From the NCBI RefSeq assembly GCF_000429505.1, contig NZ_AUBZ01000005.1, forward strand, positions 62,001 through 126,000: a stretch of DNA of 64,000 nt, written 5' to 3'. Below, piece by piece: positions 44,458 through 53,503 of this stretch (position 1 is its first letter; each line of letters starts with the position of its first letter). Source of the stretch: Aliagarivorans taiwanensis DSM 22990. GTDB taxonomy: Bacteria > Pseudomonadota > Gammaproteobacteria > Enterobacterales > Celerinatantimonadaceae. The position numbers and the translations under genes were made by a program. Under the pieces are notes generated by a model. It worked only from the letters and a program-made list of their open reading frames with translations. It did not search any database and had not been told where the DNA came from.

Positions 44458-46463
44458 ACCTGAGACTCCTCTAAGCGAGTGTTCTCTTTATTCCCACCGG
44501 GATTTTCATCAACCTTGCTTTGATCGCTGGTTCGCTTAAACCGGTAACGTTTATCGGCTAAAGCAAAGCCTCCACCAATCGCCATAAAAATCGACCCCAG
44601 CCAAATCCAACGGACAAACGGTTTATAGTAGATACGCACCGCCCAGGCACCGCCGGGTAACTGCTCGCCTAAGGCTGCATACAAGTCTCGCCAAAGCCCC
44701 GCATCAATCGCCGCTTCTGTCATCATGCTGCGCTGAACCGTGTAAAAACGCTTCTCCGCTTCTAGTGTGGCAACCGGCTGCCCCTTGCGCTGAACATCGA
44801 TAATGCCCACATGTCCTTGATAGTTGGCGCCCTGAAGCTGGTTAACCTCACGGAAGGTGAACTGATAGCTGGCGAAATCCACTTTATCGCCCGGTAGCAT
44901 TCTTAGATCGCGCTCGATGCTGTAATGACTGGTCATCGCTACACCGATGATAGTGACGGCTAAACCAATGTGCCCCCAGACCATCGCCCAATGCGAGCGG
45001 CCCAGTTTGGTCACCCCCTGCCAGAAGGTATGACGATGAGTAGCGCGCAGCCATACCTCGAGAGCGCTACACACAATCACCCAAAAGGCCAATACCAAGC
45101 CCATATAGGCTAGCCAATAAAACTCTGGCGCGAATACCACCATCAGTAACAGCGGCACCAATACACTGACAGCAAAGGCAAGGGCCAGTTGCTTGCGCAA
45201 GGGGCCAAACTGTTGCTTCTTCCAACGTACCAGCGGGCCAATGCCCAATGCCAAGGCAAACGGTACAATCATCCAGGAAAACATACGGTTAAAGAACGCC
45301 GCGCCGATGGAGATACTGCCCATCCCCAACTCTTTGTGAACCAATGGCAGCAAGGTACCGAGCAGCACGACCACCAAAGCCGCTACCAGTAGGATATTGT
45401 TCACCAACAGCAGTGTTTCGCGAGAGAACAGCTCATAACTGCCTCGGCTTTTTACTTGAGAGGCTCGCACGGCAAACAGCGTTAACGAACCACCAATAAC
45501 CGCCAGTAAGAAGCCCAAAATAAACAGCCCTCGCTCTGGGTCGGAAGCAAAGGCATGCACCGACACCAACACGCCAGAGCGCACCAAGAAGGTACCCAAC
45601 AAACTTAAGGAGAAAGCAGAGATAGCCAAAAGCACAGTCCATGCCTTAAACACACCGCGTTTCTCGGTGACCGCCAATGAATGCAGTAGCGCAGTACCGA
45701 CCAGCCAAGGCATAAACGAGGCATTCTCAACCGGATCCCAGAACCACCAACCGCCCCAACCAAGTTCGTAATAGGCCCACCATGAGCCCAGCGCGATGCC
45801 TAACGTAAGGAACACCCACGCAGCCATCGTCCAGGGGCGTGACCAACGTGCCCAAGTCGAATCCAGCCGACCTGCCAGCAGCGCCGCAATGGCAAACGCA
45901 AAGGCAACCGAGAAGCCCACATAACCCATATACAAAAGCGGCGGGTGAATGATCAGCCCGATGTCTTGCAGCAGTGGATTCAAGTCCTGTCCATCGATGG
46001 GGAAGAACGGCAAGGTCCGCTCAAAGGGATTGGAAGTGAAAAGAATAAAGGCGTAGAAGCCGACGCAGATCATACCCATCACCGCTAGTACCCGCGCAAC
46101 CGCCTCTATAGGCAGCCCGCGACTTAACATTGCTACAGCAGCGCCCCAGCCCGCCAAGATCGCGGCCCACAGCAGCAATGAGCCTTCATGGGCGCCCCAC
46201 ACCGCCGACAAGCGGAAGTACCATGGAAGTTGGCTATTGGAGTTGTTGGCCACATAGGCCACCGAGAAATCGTTGGCTAAGAAGGCATTACAAAGCACCA
46301 CTAGTGAAAGCAGCACTAAAAGGAACTGCAGCAACGCCAGTGGCCGAGCCAGGTTCATCATACCGAGCCGATTCGCCGAGGCCCCCCATAGCGGATAGAC
46401 GCTCTGAAGAATCGCCACCGCCAGTGCGACAATAAGCGCAAAGTGTCCTAACTCTGGAATCAT
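44454..46463 (-). CDS. ccmF: Haem lyase subunit CcmF
   Basis: CcmF attaches haem to apocytochrome c with CcmH/I. The 669-residue polytopic membrane protein has the tryptophan-rich WWD haem-handling motif GWGGWWFWDPVENASFMPWL. It also has the family blocks WGAHEGSLLLWAAILAGWG, DIGLIIHPPLLYMGYVGFSVAF and GTFLVRSGVLVSVHAFA. The C-terminal periplasmic domain includes REVNQLQGANYQGHVG. Length is typical. It lies nine bases after ccmE. Confidence 0.96.
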   Translation of the reverse strand: MIPELGHFALIVALAVAILQSVYPLWGASANRLGMMNLARPLALLQFLLVLLSLVVLCNAFLANDFSVAYVANNSNSQLPWYFRLSAVWGAHEGSLLLWAAILAGWGAAVAMLSRGLPIEAVARVLAVMGMICVGFYAFILFTSNPFERTLPFFPIDGQDLNPLLQDIGLIIHPPLLYMGYVGFSVAFAFAIAALLAGRLDSTWARWSRPWTMAAWVFLTLGIALGSWWAYYELGWGGWWFWDPVENASFMPWLVGTALLHSLAVTEKRGVFKAWTVLLAISAFSLSLLGTFLVRSGVLVSVHAFASDPERGLFILGFLLAVIGGSLTLFAVRASQVKSRGSYELFSRETLLLVNNILLVAALVVVLLGTLLPLVHKELGMGSISIGAAFFNRMFSWMIVPFALALGIGPLVRWKKQQFGPLRKQLALAFAVSVLVPLLLMVVFAPEFYWLAYMGLVLAFWVIVCSALEVWLRATHRHTFWQGVTKLGRSHWAMVWGHIGLAVTIIGVAMTSHYSIERDLRMLPGDKVDFASYQFTFREVNQLQGANYQGHVGIIDVQRKGQPVATLEAEKRFYTVQRSMMTEAAIDAGLWRDLYAALGEQLPGGAWAVRIYYKPFVRWIWLGSIFMAIGGGFALADKRYRFKRTSDQSKVDENPGGNKENTRLEESQV

Positions 46464-46472
46464 AAGAAGCCT

Positions 46473-46967
46473 CTACTGCGCGGAGCCGTGCAACTGTTGC
46501 TCGGTATATTCGGGTTTGAAATGTTCCATGCCCTTGAGCGACTGCGCGACCTCTGGTGGCATGTACTCTTCGTCGTGCTTGGCCAACACTTCATGAGCTT
46601 GGATACGGTTGGCTGCAACCAACTCGCCAGTTGCGACAATCCCCTGCCCTTCACGGAACAGATCGGGAAGGATCCCCTCGTAAGCGACGGTGACCATACC
46701 GCCTCCGGCGTCGATTAAGTCGAAACTCACCTCTAGGCTGGTCTGCGAGCGGGCCACTGAGCCGGGCAACACCAAACCGCCAATACGCAGACGCTGGCCA
46801 ACTTCCGGTTTTACCTTTTCAGGTCCTTTACCCTGAACCAGTTCGGTGGGGGTGTAGAACAAATCGATATTTTGTTGCAATGCATAGAGCAGCAAACCTG
46901 TGGCAAAGCCCAAACCGACAACAATAGATACTACAACCAGCAAACGCTGTTTTCTTCTAGGGTTCAT
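46473..46967 (-). CDS. ccmE: Haem chaperone CcmE
   Basis: CcmE binds haem covalently through a histidine and delivers it to CcmF. The 164-residue protein has an N-terminal membrane anchor (about 10-28), an OB-fold domain ([32 protein letters not shown]), and the haem-binding [14 protein letters not shown]. The His and Tyr spacing there is canonical. Its start overlaps the ccmD stop by four bases. Confidence 0.96.
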   Translation of the reverse strand: MNPRRKQRLLVVVSIVVGLGFATGLLLYALQQNIDLFYTPTELVQGKGPEKVKPEVGQRLRIGGLVLPGSVARSQTSLEVSFDLIDAGGGMVTVAYEGILPDLFREGQGIVATGELVAANRIQAHEVLAKHDEEYMPPEVAQSLKGMEHFKPEYTEQQLHGSAQ

Positions 46968-47170
46968 AGCCGTTCTTTAACCTCTCTTGCCGCTAACATC
47001 CTGTCTTGTTTTGCTTTTATCTGGGAAATACTGCGGGTAAGCGCCTGGCGTTTCAAAATACTGTCGACTACAACCGCTCCCAACGTGAGTAAGGTGCAAC
47101 CAAATGACAACCAAACGTAAAAGCCATAACCGCCCATCGCCACAAAATCTGCAAAACTATCAAACTGCAT
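46964..47170 (-). CDS. ccmD: Haem exporter protein CcmD
   Basis: A 68-residue protein with one membrane helix (about 16-38) that stabilises the CcmABC-E complex. The N-terminal [21 protein letters not shown] is the CcmD signature, and the C-terminal tail is basic and helical ([18 protein letters not shown]). It lies one base after ccmC and overlaps ccmE. Confidence 0.93.
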   Translation of the reverse strand: MQFDSFADFVAMGGYGFYVWLSFGCTLLTLGAVVVDSILKRQALTRSISQIKAKQDRMLAAREVKERL

Positions 47171-47171
47171 C

Positions 47172-47918
47172 TCAGGCCTCTCCCGTGCCTAACAATAACT
47201 GCCTAACCCAAGGCCGCCGCTGCTCGCGTTTGAGCAACTCGGTGCGAAAACGAACCAGGCTTAGCGCACCCAAGAACGCGCCGAAGCCAACGATGTTGAT
47301 TAGCAGTGGCCATAACATGGCGCTATCGATGGATGGCTTGGCGAACTTGGTGATTGACGCCCCTTGGTGCAAGGTATTCCACCACTCCACCGAATAATGA
47401 ATAATCGGTAGGTTGATCACCCCGACCAAGCTGAGAATACTGGCAGAGCGTCCGGCTAAGGCTTTGTCGTCAAAGGCGTTGTACAGGGCAATCACGCCGA
47501 GATATAAAAACAGCAAGATAAGCTCGGAGGTTAAACGGGCGTCCCACACCCACCAAGTGCCCCACATGGGCTTGCCCCACGCCGCGCCGGTAAGCAATGC
47601 AATAAAGGTAAAGCCGGCACCAATGGGCGCCACCGCTGCCACGTAGATTTCAGACTGTTTGATCTGCCACACCAGCGCGATAAAGCCGGCAATGGCCATG
47701 GTCAGATAGGCCCCCATGGAGAGAATGGCCGCTGGCACGTGCACATAGATAATCCGAAAACTATCGCCCTGCTGATAATCAGAAGGCGCGAACAACAACC
47801 CCCAAACCGTGCCAATACTCAAGCACAGCACCGCCAGTGCAGTAAACCACGGCACAAAGGCACCAGCTAAACGAAAGCTTGCTTCGGGTTTTGCATAGGG
47901 ATGCAACCATTTCCACAT
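47172..47918 (-). CDS. ccmC: Haem transporter CcmC
   Basis: CcmC loads haem onto CcmE. The 248-residue protein has six membrane helices and the tryptophan-rich motif MWGTWWVWDARLTSELIL in its periplasmic loop. Conserved histidines occur in IIYVHVPAAILSMGAY and LPIIHYSVEWWNTLHQG. It stands between ccmB (43-base gap) and ccmD. Confidence 0.95.
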   Translation of the reverse strand: MWKWLHPYAKPEASFRLAGAFVPWFTALAVLCLSIGTVWGLLFAPSDYQQGDSFRIIYVHVPAAILSMGAYLTMAIAGFIALVWQIKQSEIYVAAVAPIGAGFTFIALLTGAAWGKPMWGTWWVWDARLTSELILLFLYLGVIALYNAFDDKALAGRSASILSLVGVINLPIIHYSVEWWNTLHQGASITKFAKPSIDSAMLWPLLINIVGFGAFLGALSLVRFRTELLKREQRRPWVRQLLLGTGEA

Positions 47919-47961
47919 AATATCGCCTACTTCAGAAATCCGTTATCAAAGGCCCAGCGCC

Positions 47962-48627
47962 CTAACTCATGCTCACCCGCAACGCACTGGCTGTTGCAAA
48001 AGGAGCGAAACAAAGCGTTAACATTGCAATGGCTCCCATAATCGCTAAATGCCCCGCATAGGGCAAGCCAAACGAGGCCGCCTCGATAGCAGATGTTGCA
48101 AAAATGAGAACCGGTATGAACAACGGTAAGACTAATAAACTCAATAGAACCCCTCCACGTCGCAGCCCAACTGTTAGTGCTACGCCAACGCCTCCAATAA
48201 GGCTCAACACCGGTGTGCCAATCAACAAGGTGAGAAAGGTAGCTTTGAAGATGGGCATACTCAGGCCGAGTAACACGGCAAACAGCGGTGATAGCAGTAG
48301 CAGTGGTAAGGCAGTGAGCAGCCAATGAGCCACGATCTTGGCCAAACTGAGTGCGGCCAGCGGGTGCCCTGAAAGAAGCAACTGCTCCAGCGAGCCATCC
48401 AGATAATCATCTCGGAACAAACGCTCGAGCGATAGCAGTGAGGAGAGTAACGCTGCGACCCATAGCACACCTGGGGCAACGCGGGCCAGTAGCTCTGGCT
48501 CTGGGCCGAGCGCCAGTGGAAACAAGGTGATAACAATCAGCAAAAACCACAGCGGATTGAGAATGTCCGATTTGCGGCGCATCGCAATAAGCAGCTCGCG
48601 CTGAACAACGTTGAATGCAGCTCTCAC
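47962..48627 (-). CDS. ccmB: Haem ABC exporter permease CcmB
   Basis: The membrane partner of CcmA. The 221-residue product has six helices; REL-LIAMRRKSDILNPLWFLLIVITLFPLALGPEPELLARVAPGVLW-type sequence at residues 10-57 and FRDDYLDGSLEQLLLSG are typical. Its ATG overlaps ccmA by four bases. CcmAB uses ATP to free haem-loaded CcmE from CcmC. Confidence 0.95.
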   Translation of the reverse strand: MRAAFNVVQRELLIAMRRKSDILNPLWFLLIVITLFPLALGPEPELLARVAPGVLWVAALLSSLLSLERLFRDDYLDGSLEQLLLSGHPLAALSLAKIVAHWLLTALPLLLLSPLFAVLLGLSMPIFKATFLTLLIGTPVLSLIGGVGVALTVGLRRGGVLLSLLVLPLFIPVLIFATSAIEAASFGLPYAGHLAIMGAIAMLTLCFAPFATASALRVSMS

Positions 48628-49256
48628 ATCAGCTCCCGACTCGCGGACAGCTCAATCACTCGATAGTGTTCCGCAGGCATTTGTAGGCTTTGGTGTGTGG
48701 TAAGGATGACCATGCCGCCCCGCTCACAATGCTGAAGGAGTATCTTCTCTAAGTAAGCAACGCCCTGCTTGTCGATGGCGGTAAACGGCTCGTCGAGGAT
48801 CCATAACAAGCGCTGGTTCACCCACAGGCGCGCCAGTGCCACCCGCCGCTGTTGCCCTGCTGACAAGTGCGCGCAGGGTTCGTCCTCAAGACCCGCAAGA
48901 CCCACTCGCGCTAAGATCTCGAAATAATCTGGCTCAGGTGTTTGCATGCTATCCATGCCTTTAAAAAACTGCAGGTTCTCCAGCGCGCTAAGTTCTGATT
49001 TGATACCCGCAAGATGGCCAAGATAGAGAAGCTGCTGATGGTAGCGTTGGGAGAAGCGTTGAATAGACTCGCCTTGCCAGAGCACCTCTCCGGAGGCTGG
49101 CAACGATAAACCAGCCAACAAGCGTAGCAAGCTGGTTTTACCTGCTCCGTTGACACCGGCAATCTGAATAATCTGTCCTTGCTGGATGCTAAAATTTAGC
49201 CCTGAAAACAACTCGTGTTGATCCCGGGTGCAAGCCAGCTCCTTCGCTTGTAACAT
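48624..49256 (-). CDS. ccmA: Haem ABC exporter ATP-binding protein CcmA
   Basis: The ATPase (210 residues) has Walker A GVNGAGKTSLLRLLAGL, signature HLSAGQQRRVALARLW, Walker B LLWILDEPFTAID and the switch His in LTTHQSL. It is the first gene of ccmABCDEFGHI. The 128-base gap before the DUF2802 operon terminator should hold its promoter; a TTAACAT hexamer at about 49290 is a possible -10 element but is not strong evidence. Confidence 0.95.
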   Translation of the reverse strand: MLQAKELACTRDQHELFSGLNFSIQQGQIIQIAGVNGAGKTSLLRLLAGLSLPASGEVLWQGESIQRFSQRYHQQLLYLGHLAGIKSELSALENLQFFKGMDSMQTPEPDYFEILARVGLAGLEDEPCAHLSAGQQRRVALARLWVNQRLLWILDEPFTAIDKQGVAYLEKILLQHCERGGMVILTTHQSLQMPAEHYRVIELSASRELM

Positions 49257-49383
49257 TGGCTAAGCAATTGAATTCCTTTAATCCAAGATGTTAACACAGT
49301 GCAACAAAAATTAGCATCACCGACCTCACAGTGGTGCTCGAACGTTGATTTTTTATACTAACCCGTGTTTTCGCAAAGAATCA

Positions 49384-49416
49384 GGCAAAAAGAAAGGGAA
49401 GCTCATGCTTCCCTTT
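49384..49416 (-). terminator. Terminator after the DUF2802 gene
   Basis: A 10-bp perfect stem AAAGGGAAGC/GCTTCCCTTT with loop TCAT (49393-49416) is followed on the minus strand by TCTTTTTGCC. It ends the chemotaxis transcript before the ccm operon. Confidence 0.9.
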
Positions 49417-49444
49417 TCTATTGGTTCAATGCTTTAGAACTATC

Positions 49445-49873
49445 TTAAGCAGAACCTTTGAGTTTTTGTTGCAGGTTAAGCAATAGTTCTGCTTCTGCTT
49501 TGGGGATCTCGCACTCTCGCATAACCTCAGTGACATCAGCGCCCAACTCCACCATCTTCATGGCGCGATTATAGAGTTTTGAGTCGGTGTCTTGAGCCAT
49601 GCTTTGAAGCTGCCCTTGTTTACGTTCGGTTTCTTCAAGTGCCTCGCGCTGTCTAGCCAGTTCACCGGTAAACGCACTGTTTGCCGCATGTAACTCGGAT
49701 AGCTGTTTCTCGGTCGCAACTTGCTTAGATAACAGCTCCTTTGCTAAACGCTCTAGAGACTTAGCCTTACGCTGAGCTTCTTCAAGTTTCGCGTGTAGAC
49801 GTTTTGCTAGCCAAGCAAACACCAAAATACAACAAGGTAACAACACCAGCAGGCTAATCAAAATGCCATTCAT
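49445..49873 (-). CDS. DUF2802 protein at the end of the chemotaxis operon
   Basis: A 142-residue protein with an N-terminal membrane helix (about 5-23), a long coiled coil (25-95) and a C-terminal helical domain (KMVELGADVTEVMRECEIPKAEAELLLNL). This is the DUF2802 pattern. Function is unknown. In Vibrio, Shewanella and Pseudomonas it also follows cheW two bases away, which suggests a role at the polar chemosensory array or flagellum. Confidence 0.85.
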   Translation of the reverse strand: MNGILISLLVLLPCCILVFAWLAKRLHAKLEEAQRKAKSLERLAKELLSKQVATEKQLSELHAANSAFTGELARQREALEETERKQGQLQSMAQDTDSKLYNRAMKMVELGADVTEVMRECEIPKAEAELLLNLQQKLKGSA

Positions 49874-49875
49874 AA

Positions 49876-50364
49876 TTACAACGCGCTTATTTCATCCCAC
49901 TCTTCATCTGAGAGCAGCTTGTTTAAATCAACCAAAATCAGTAACTGGCCATCACGATTACTCACGCCTTGGATAAACTTAGCGCTTTCTTCTGTGCCAA
50001 CGTTTGGCGCAACATCAATCTCTGAGGAGCGTAGGTAAACCACCTCAGCAACACTGTCTACGAGGATACCAATCACCTGGGACTCAGCTTCGATGATAAC
50101 AATCCGAGAGTTCTCGGTGATCTCCGACGAGTGCAAGCCAAAACGTGAACGGGTATCAATTACCGTCACGACATTGCCTCGCAGGTTGATAATACCTAGC
50201 ACGTAGCTAGGAGCGCCGGGAACCGGGGCAATTTCGGTATAGCGAAGGACTTCTTGCACCTGCATCACATTGATGCCGTAGGTTTCGTTTTCTAACTGAA
50301 ACGTTACCCACTGGAGCACTTCATCCTCTGCGACGTTTTCGGCAATGTTGCGTTGCTCGCTCAT
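49876..50364 (-). CDS. cheW: Chemotaxis coupling protein CheW
   Basis: A 162-residue scaffold linking receptors to CheA. It is a single CheW domain: WVTFQLENETYGINVMQVQEVLRY, PSYVLGIINLRGNVVTVIDTR and the C-terminal QLLILVDLNKLL. A GGAAGAG site precedes the ATG. The 113-base gap from parP contains a stem AGAGGC/GCCTCT (50387-50406) just before the ribosome site that could attenuate expression. Confidence 0.95.
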   Translation of the reverse strand: MSEQRNIAENVAEDEVLQWVTFQLENETYGINVMQVQEVLRYTEIAPVPGAPSYVLGIINLRGNVVTVIDTRSRFGLHSSEITENSRIVIIEAESQVIGILVDSVAEVVYLRSSEIDVAPNVGTEESAKFIQGVSNRDGQLLILVDLNKLLSDEEWDEISAL

Positions 50365-50477
50365 TTGCTCTTCCTTTTTTCGTTAAAGAGGCAGATCGCA
50401 GCCTCTTATCTCGTACTATTCACTAACTGTAAGATATACAGCGTTTTTTAACCAGCAAAAGCACGTCATTCACGTAA

Positions 50478-51404
50478 CTAATTGCCTTCGATGTTCACAC
50501 CTTGCTCAAGCATCGCTTCTAGCTCGCTAACATGCAGCAGGGCACACATCCGCTTCTTCACCATGCCGGCAAGCCAAGGACGTTTTCCCGGCTCACTACG
50601 CCATTTTATATCGTCCCGGTTAAGCTTTTGCGTACCGTGGAGTTTTTCACAGCTTAGCCCCCAAGCTGACTCACCCAACATGATCAGGTACTTGTAGTCG
50701 GTGGTGACCTCTTTCCCGGGTAACACCCATTTAGCAGTGTCAACCGCCGACAATTTGCGCTCGCGCTCGATCATGATGCCTGCGAACCAAGCAGGCTTTC
50801 CAAACAACGGGCTGATCTCGGTCACTCGATGAATTCCGCCTAGCTCTGTTAGGGGCACGCCAAATGTTACTCCGGCAGCTTCAAAAAACAGCACTTGAAA
50901 CTCTTCATCAACCTCGATGTTTTGCCAAGGATCTGGGGCTGGCGGCTGAGGTTCGGGTTCGAGCTCTACGGCCACGTCGATCTCTGGCTCAGCAACCTCC
51001 ACCTCAATGCGTTGCTCAGGAATATCAACAGGCAGCACACTCGGCGTGGGATCGGCCAAGGGCTTGGATTCTGCACGAGATACCTCAGCAGGCAGGGTCG
51101 CTGTAGCTACTGGCTCGACGGGCGCGGCAATACGTTTCTCAGCCTCTGCTAACAACTGCTTTAAGGGCTTGCGGTGTTTAAACGGGGATTCAGGCTCACT
51201 GGCGGCTGTCGTAACAAACGGAGTATGCTTGGGCGGCTCTTCAGCCACAGCCTGCTGAACGACTTCGGCCTCCTCAGTAGGAAGCTCAGTTTCAAGCGCT
51301 GGTGCGCTCGCAGATGCTTTATCAGGCTCAGGCGCAGTAGACTCACTTAACAAGGAGTCGAAATAATCACCCAGCGCTTGCTCCATCAACTTATCGCTGT
51401 TCAT
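50478..51404 (-). CDS. parP: ParP-like CheW-domain protein (polar array assembly)
   Basis: ParP tethers chemosensory arrays to the polar ATPase ParC and binds CheA. The 308-residue product has a short N-terminal helix (MNSDKLMEQALGDYFDSLL), a long Glu/Pro/Ala-rich disordered linker (about 20-165) and a C-terminal CheW-like domain (EFQVLFFEAAGVTFGVPLTEL, PAWFAGIMIERERKL). The ATG at 51402-51404 is chosen; it overlaps the parC stop by four bases (ATGA). The longer upstream frame lies inside parC. Order cheB-parC-parP-cheW is that of Vibrio. Confidence 0.85.
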   Translation of the reverse strand: MNSDKLMEQALGDYFDSLLSESTAPEPDKASASAPALETELPTEEAEVVQQAVAEEPPKHTPFVTTAASEPESPFKHRKPLKQLLAEAEKRIAAPVEPVATATLPAEVSRAESKPLADPTPSVLPVDIPEQRIEVEVAEPEIDVAVELEPEPQPPAPDPWQNIEVDEEFQVLFFEAAGVTFGVPLTELGGIHRVTEISPLFGKPAWFAGIMIERERKLSAVDTAKWVLPGKEVTTDYKYLIMLGESAWGLSCEKLHGTQKLNRDDIKWRSEPGKRPWLAGMVKKRMCALLHVSELEAMLEQGVNIEGN

Positions 51405-52186
51405 AAGCCACCCTGACGGTCCTGGATTCGCTGCAGATAGCTCAGCAAGGTCTCGTAGGCAAACACGCCGCGACACTTTTTAATGTAGAGCGAGGGAGGC
51501 ATGTGCTTGAGGCTGGCATCGCGAAACTTGGTATCGATGGGGATCACCGAGTTCCACACGTTATCAGGATAGCTCTCCTGTAACTGCTTAAGCGCGGCGA
51601 GTGAAGCTTTGGTGCGTTTGTCATACATAGTGGGCACTACGGTGTAGCGCAGCGGCGCAGGACAAGAGCGCTGCATAATCTGCAGGGTTTTCACCATCCG
51701 CTCCAGGCCTTTTATGGCCAAGAACTCGGTTTGAACCGGCACCAACACGCGTGAGCTAGCAGCCAAAGCATTCACCATCATGACGCCCAATACCGGCGGG
51801 CAATCAATGAGTGCGTAGTCATAGCGGTCTTCCAAGCGCTCAAGAATACGTTTGAGAATCAGACCCATGCCTTCGCGCTGCCCCAACACTTTGTCGAGGG
51901 TTGCCAGCGCCATACTCGCCGGGATCAGGTCCAAGCCGTCAAACTCGGTGTTCTGTATGCTGTGATTGATGGTGGCATCGTCGAGTTCAGGCTGTTGATA
52001 GAGCTCGTATAGGGTGCCTTGCATGCTATCGACGTCAAAGCCGAGATAGCTGGTAAGAGAGGCGTGGGGATCAGTGTCAATTAACAACACCCGTTTACCC
52101 TGCTGGACTAATAGCCCCGCCAGAGAGATGACGGTTGTCGTCTTCCCTACCCCGCCTTTTTGGTTGGCAACTGTCCAAACCTTCAC
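51401..52186 (-). CDS. parC: ParC-like ParA-family ATPase of the chemotaxis cluster
   Basis: A 261-residue ParA/MinD-type ATPase: deviant Walker A ANQKGGVGKTTT, IDTDPHASLTSYLG, Walker B-like YALIDCPPVLGVM and LVPVQTEFLAIKGLER. In Vibrio the orthologue ParC recruits chemosensory arrays to the cell pole. It is adjacent to parP, its partner. Confusion with chromosome-partition ParA (Soj) is possible by sequence alone, but no parB is present and context is chemotaxis. Confidence 0.9.
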   Translation of the reverse strand: MKVWTVANQKGGVGKTTTVISLAGLLVQQGKRVLLIDTDPHASLTSYLGFDVDSMQGTLYELYQQPELDDATINHSIQNTEFDGLDLIPASMALATLDKVLGQREGMGLILKRILERLEDRYDYALIDCPPVLGVMMVNALAASSRVLVPVQTEFLAIKGLERMVKTLQIMQRSCPAPLRYTVVPTMYDKRTKASLAALKQLQESYPDNVWNSVIPIDTKFRDASLKHMPPSLYIKKCRGVFAYETLLSYLQRIQDRQGGL

Positions 52187-52323
52187 AATCGTTCCTGCCT
52201 AAACATAAATGCGATTTCGCTAAACACTTCTAACTTGTTGTAATAAATAAGGGTAATACGACTTAACGGAAGTTACTGAGAGTCTGCTCTAAACTCAACA
52301 AACTAAAGTACCTCCCATCATCG

Positions 52324-52350
52324 ATGTCGGCCGGAACAGTCAATTCTTTA
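52324..52350 (-). promoter_or_regulatory. Candidate sigma-28 promoter for parC-parP-cheW
   Basis: On the minus strand TAAAGAAT, an 11-base spacer and GCCGACAT match TAAAGTTT-N11-GCCGATAA in 12 of 16 positions. It lies at the cheB-parC junction, 140 bases before parC, in a 172-base gap otherwise unexplained. Confidence 0.5.
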
Positions 52351-52358
52351 CTGCACGT

Positions 52359-53489
52359 TTAGCCATTCACCTCGCTGAGTATGGCATCGGCAAACTGTTC
52401 CAAGGGCAGCTGCTCACTGCACAAGCCTGAACTGGCGATCGCCTGAGGCATACCGTAAACCACACAACTGGCCTCATCTTGAGCCCAGATAGTTGCGCCC
52501 TGTTGCTTTAACAACTTAGCGCCATCACGTCCATCGGCGCCCATTCCGGTTAGCACCATCGCTAGCACATCACCGCTGTGGCTCTTGGCGAGCGATGCAA
52601 AAGTAATGTCTACGCAGGGTTTGTAGTTCACCTTGTCATTGCCTTCGACGATACGTAAGCGCCCACCACCGCGTGGTTCCACCATCATCTGCTTGCCACC
52701 CGGAGCCAGGTAGGCCCAGCCAGGGCGAAGCTCGTCACCATCTTCGGCTTGCTTGACGTTGATCTTACACAAGCTGTTTAGGCGCGAAGCAAAGGCTGCG
52801 GTAAAGGTTGCGGGCATGTGCTGAACCAACAAGATCGGCTTGTTAAAGTTTGCCGGTAGCTGGGTCAAAATGGTTTGCAGTGCCACCGGCCCACCGGTCG
52901 AGGTACCGATTGCGACGATCTTGTAACGCTTGCCAGAGGCCCGGAACTTGCGGGCCGCTGGGCGCTCTGCAGGGGCGGAGCGAGTCGGTGCGCTTGGGCG
53001 CTCTAGTGGGGTACGGGCCGCGGGTGTTGACTGGCGAGTCGGGGCAGCGCTACTTGGCCGGGCTGGAGCCGCGGGTCTGCGTAGTCCAATACGACGGCGC
53101 GACAAGGCCTTAACTCGCTGCTGCAGCAAGCTGACCGCTTCTTCACGATCACGGGCAATGTCTTCAAATTTTTTCGGTATAAAGTCGAGCGCACCGGCTT
53201 CCAGAGCATCGAGAGTGGCTTGGGCACCCTCGTGGGTGAGCGATGAGAACATCAAGATGGGCGTCGGGTTGCTGCCCATGATCTCTTTTACCGCGGAGAT
53301 GCCGTCCATGACGGGCATCTCGATATCCATGGTGACCACATCAGGCTTAAGACGCGCCACCATTTCGACGGCTTCTTTACCATTTTTTGCCGCGTCGATC
53401 ACTTCCAGCGATGGCTCGGCATTGAGGATCTCGGTCACCCGGCGACGAAAAAAACTCGAGTCGTCAACGACGAGTACTTTTATCGACAT
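52359..53489 (-). CDS. cheB: Chemoreceptor glutamate methylesterase CheB
   Basis: CheB removes receptor methyl groups and deamidates glutamines when phosphorylated by CheA. The 376-residue protein has an N-terminal receiver ([14 protein letters not shown]; phospho-acceptor Asp55 in [11 protein letters not shown]), a Pro/Ala/Arg/Ser-rich linker (about 135-190) and the esterase domain. That domain has its Ser in [12 protein letters not shown], His in [10 protein letters not shown] and Asp in [11 protein letters not shown]. It is 14 bases after cheA. The linker is longer than in E. coli. Confidence 0.96.
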   Translation of the reverse strand: MSIKVLVVDDSSFFRRRVTEILNAEPSLEVIDAAKNGKEAVEMVARLKPDVVTMDIEMPVMDGISAVKEIMGSNPTPILMFSSLTHEGAQATLDALEAGALDFIPKKFEDIARDREEAVSLLQQRVKALSRRRIGLRRPAAPARPSSAAPTRQSTPAARTPLERPSAPTRSAPAERPAARKFRASGKRYKIVAIGTSTGGPVALQTILTQLPANFNKPILLVQHMPATFTAAFASRLNSLCKINVKQAEDGDELRPGWAYLAPGGKQMMVEPRGGGRLRIVEGNDKVNYKPCVDITFASLAKSHSGDVLAMVLTGMGADGRDGAKLLKQQGATIWAQDEASCVVYGMPQAIASSGLCSEQLPLEQFADAILSEVNG

Positions 53490-53503
53490 AGTGTTCGCTC
53501 CGC

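Noticed and set aside
47927-48325. 132-codon minus-strand open frame overlapping ccmB
   Set aside because: It is an alternative frame of ccmB, which has full membrane-protein homology and operon-type overlap with ccmA.
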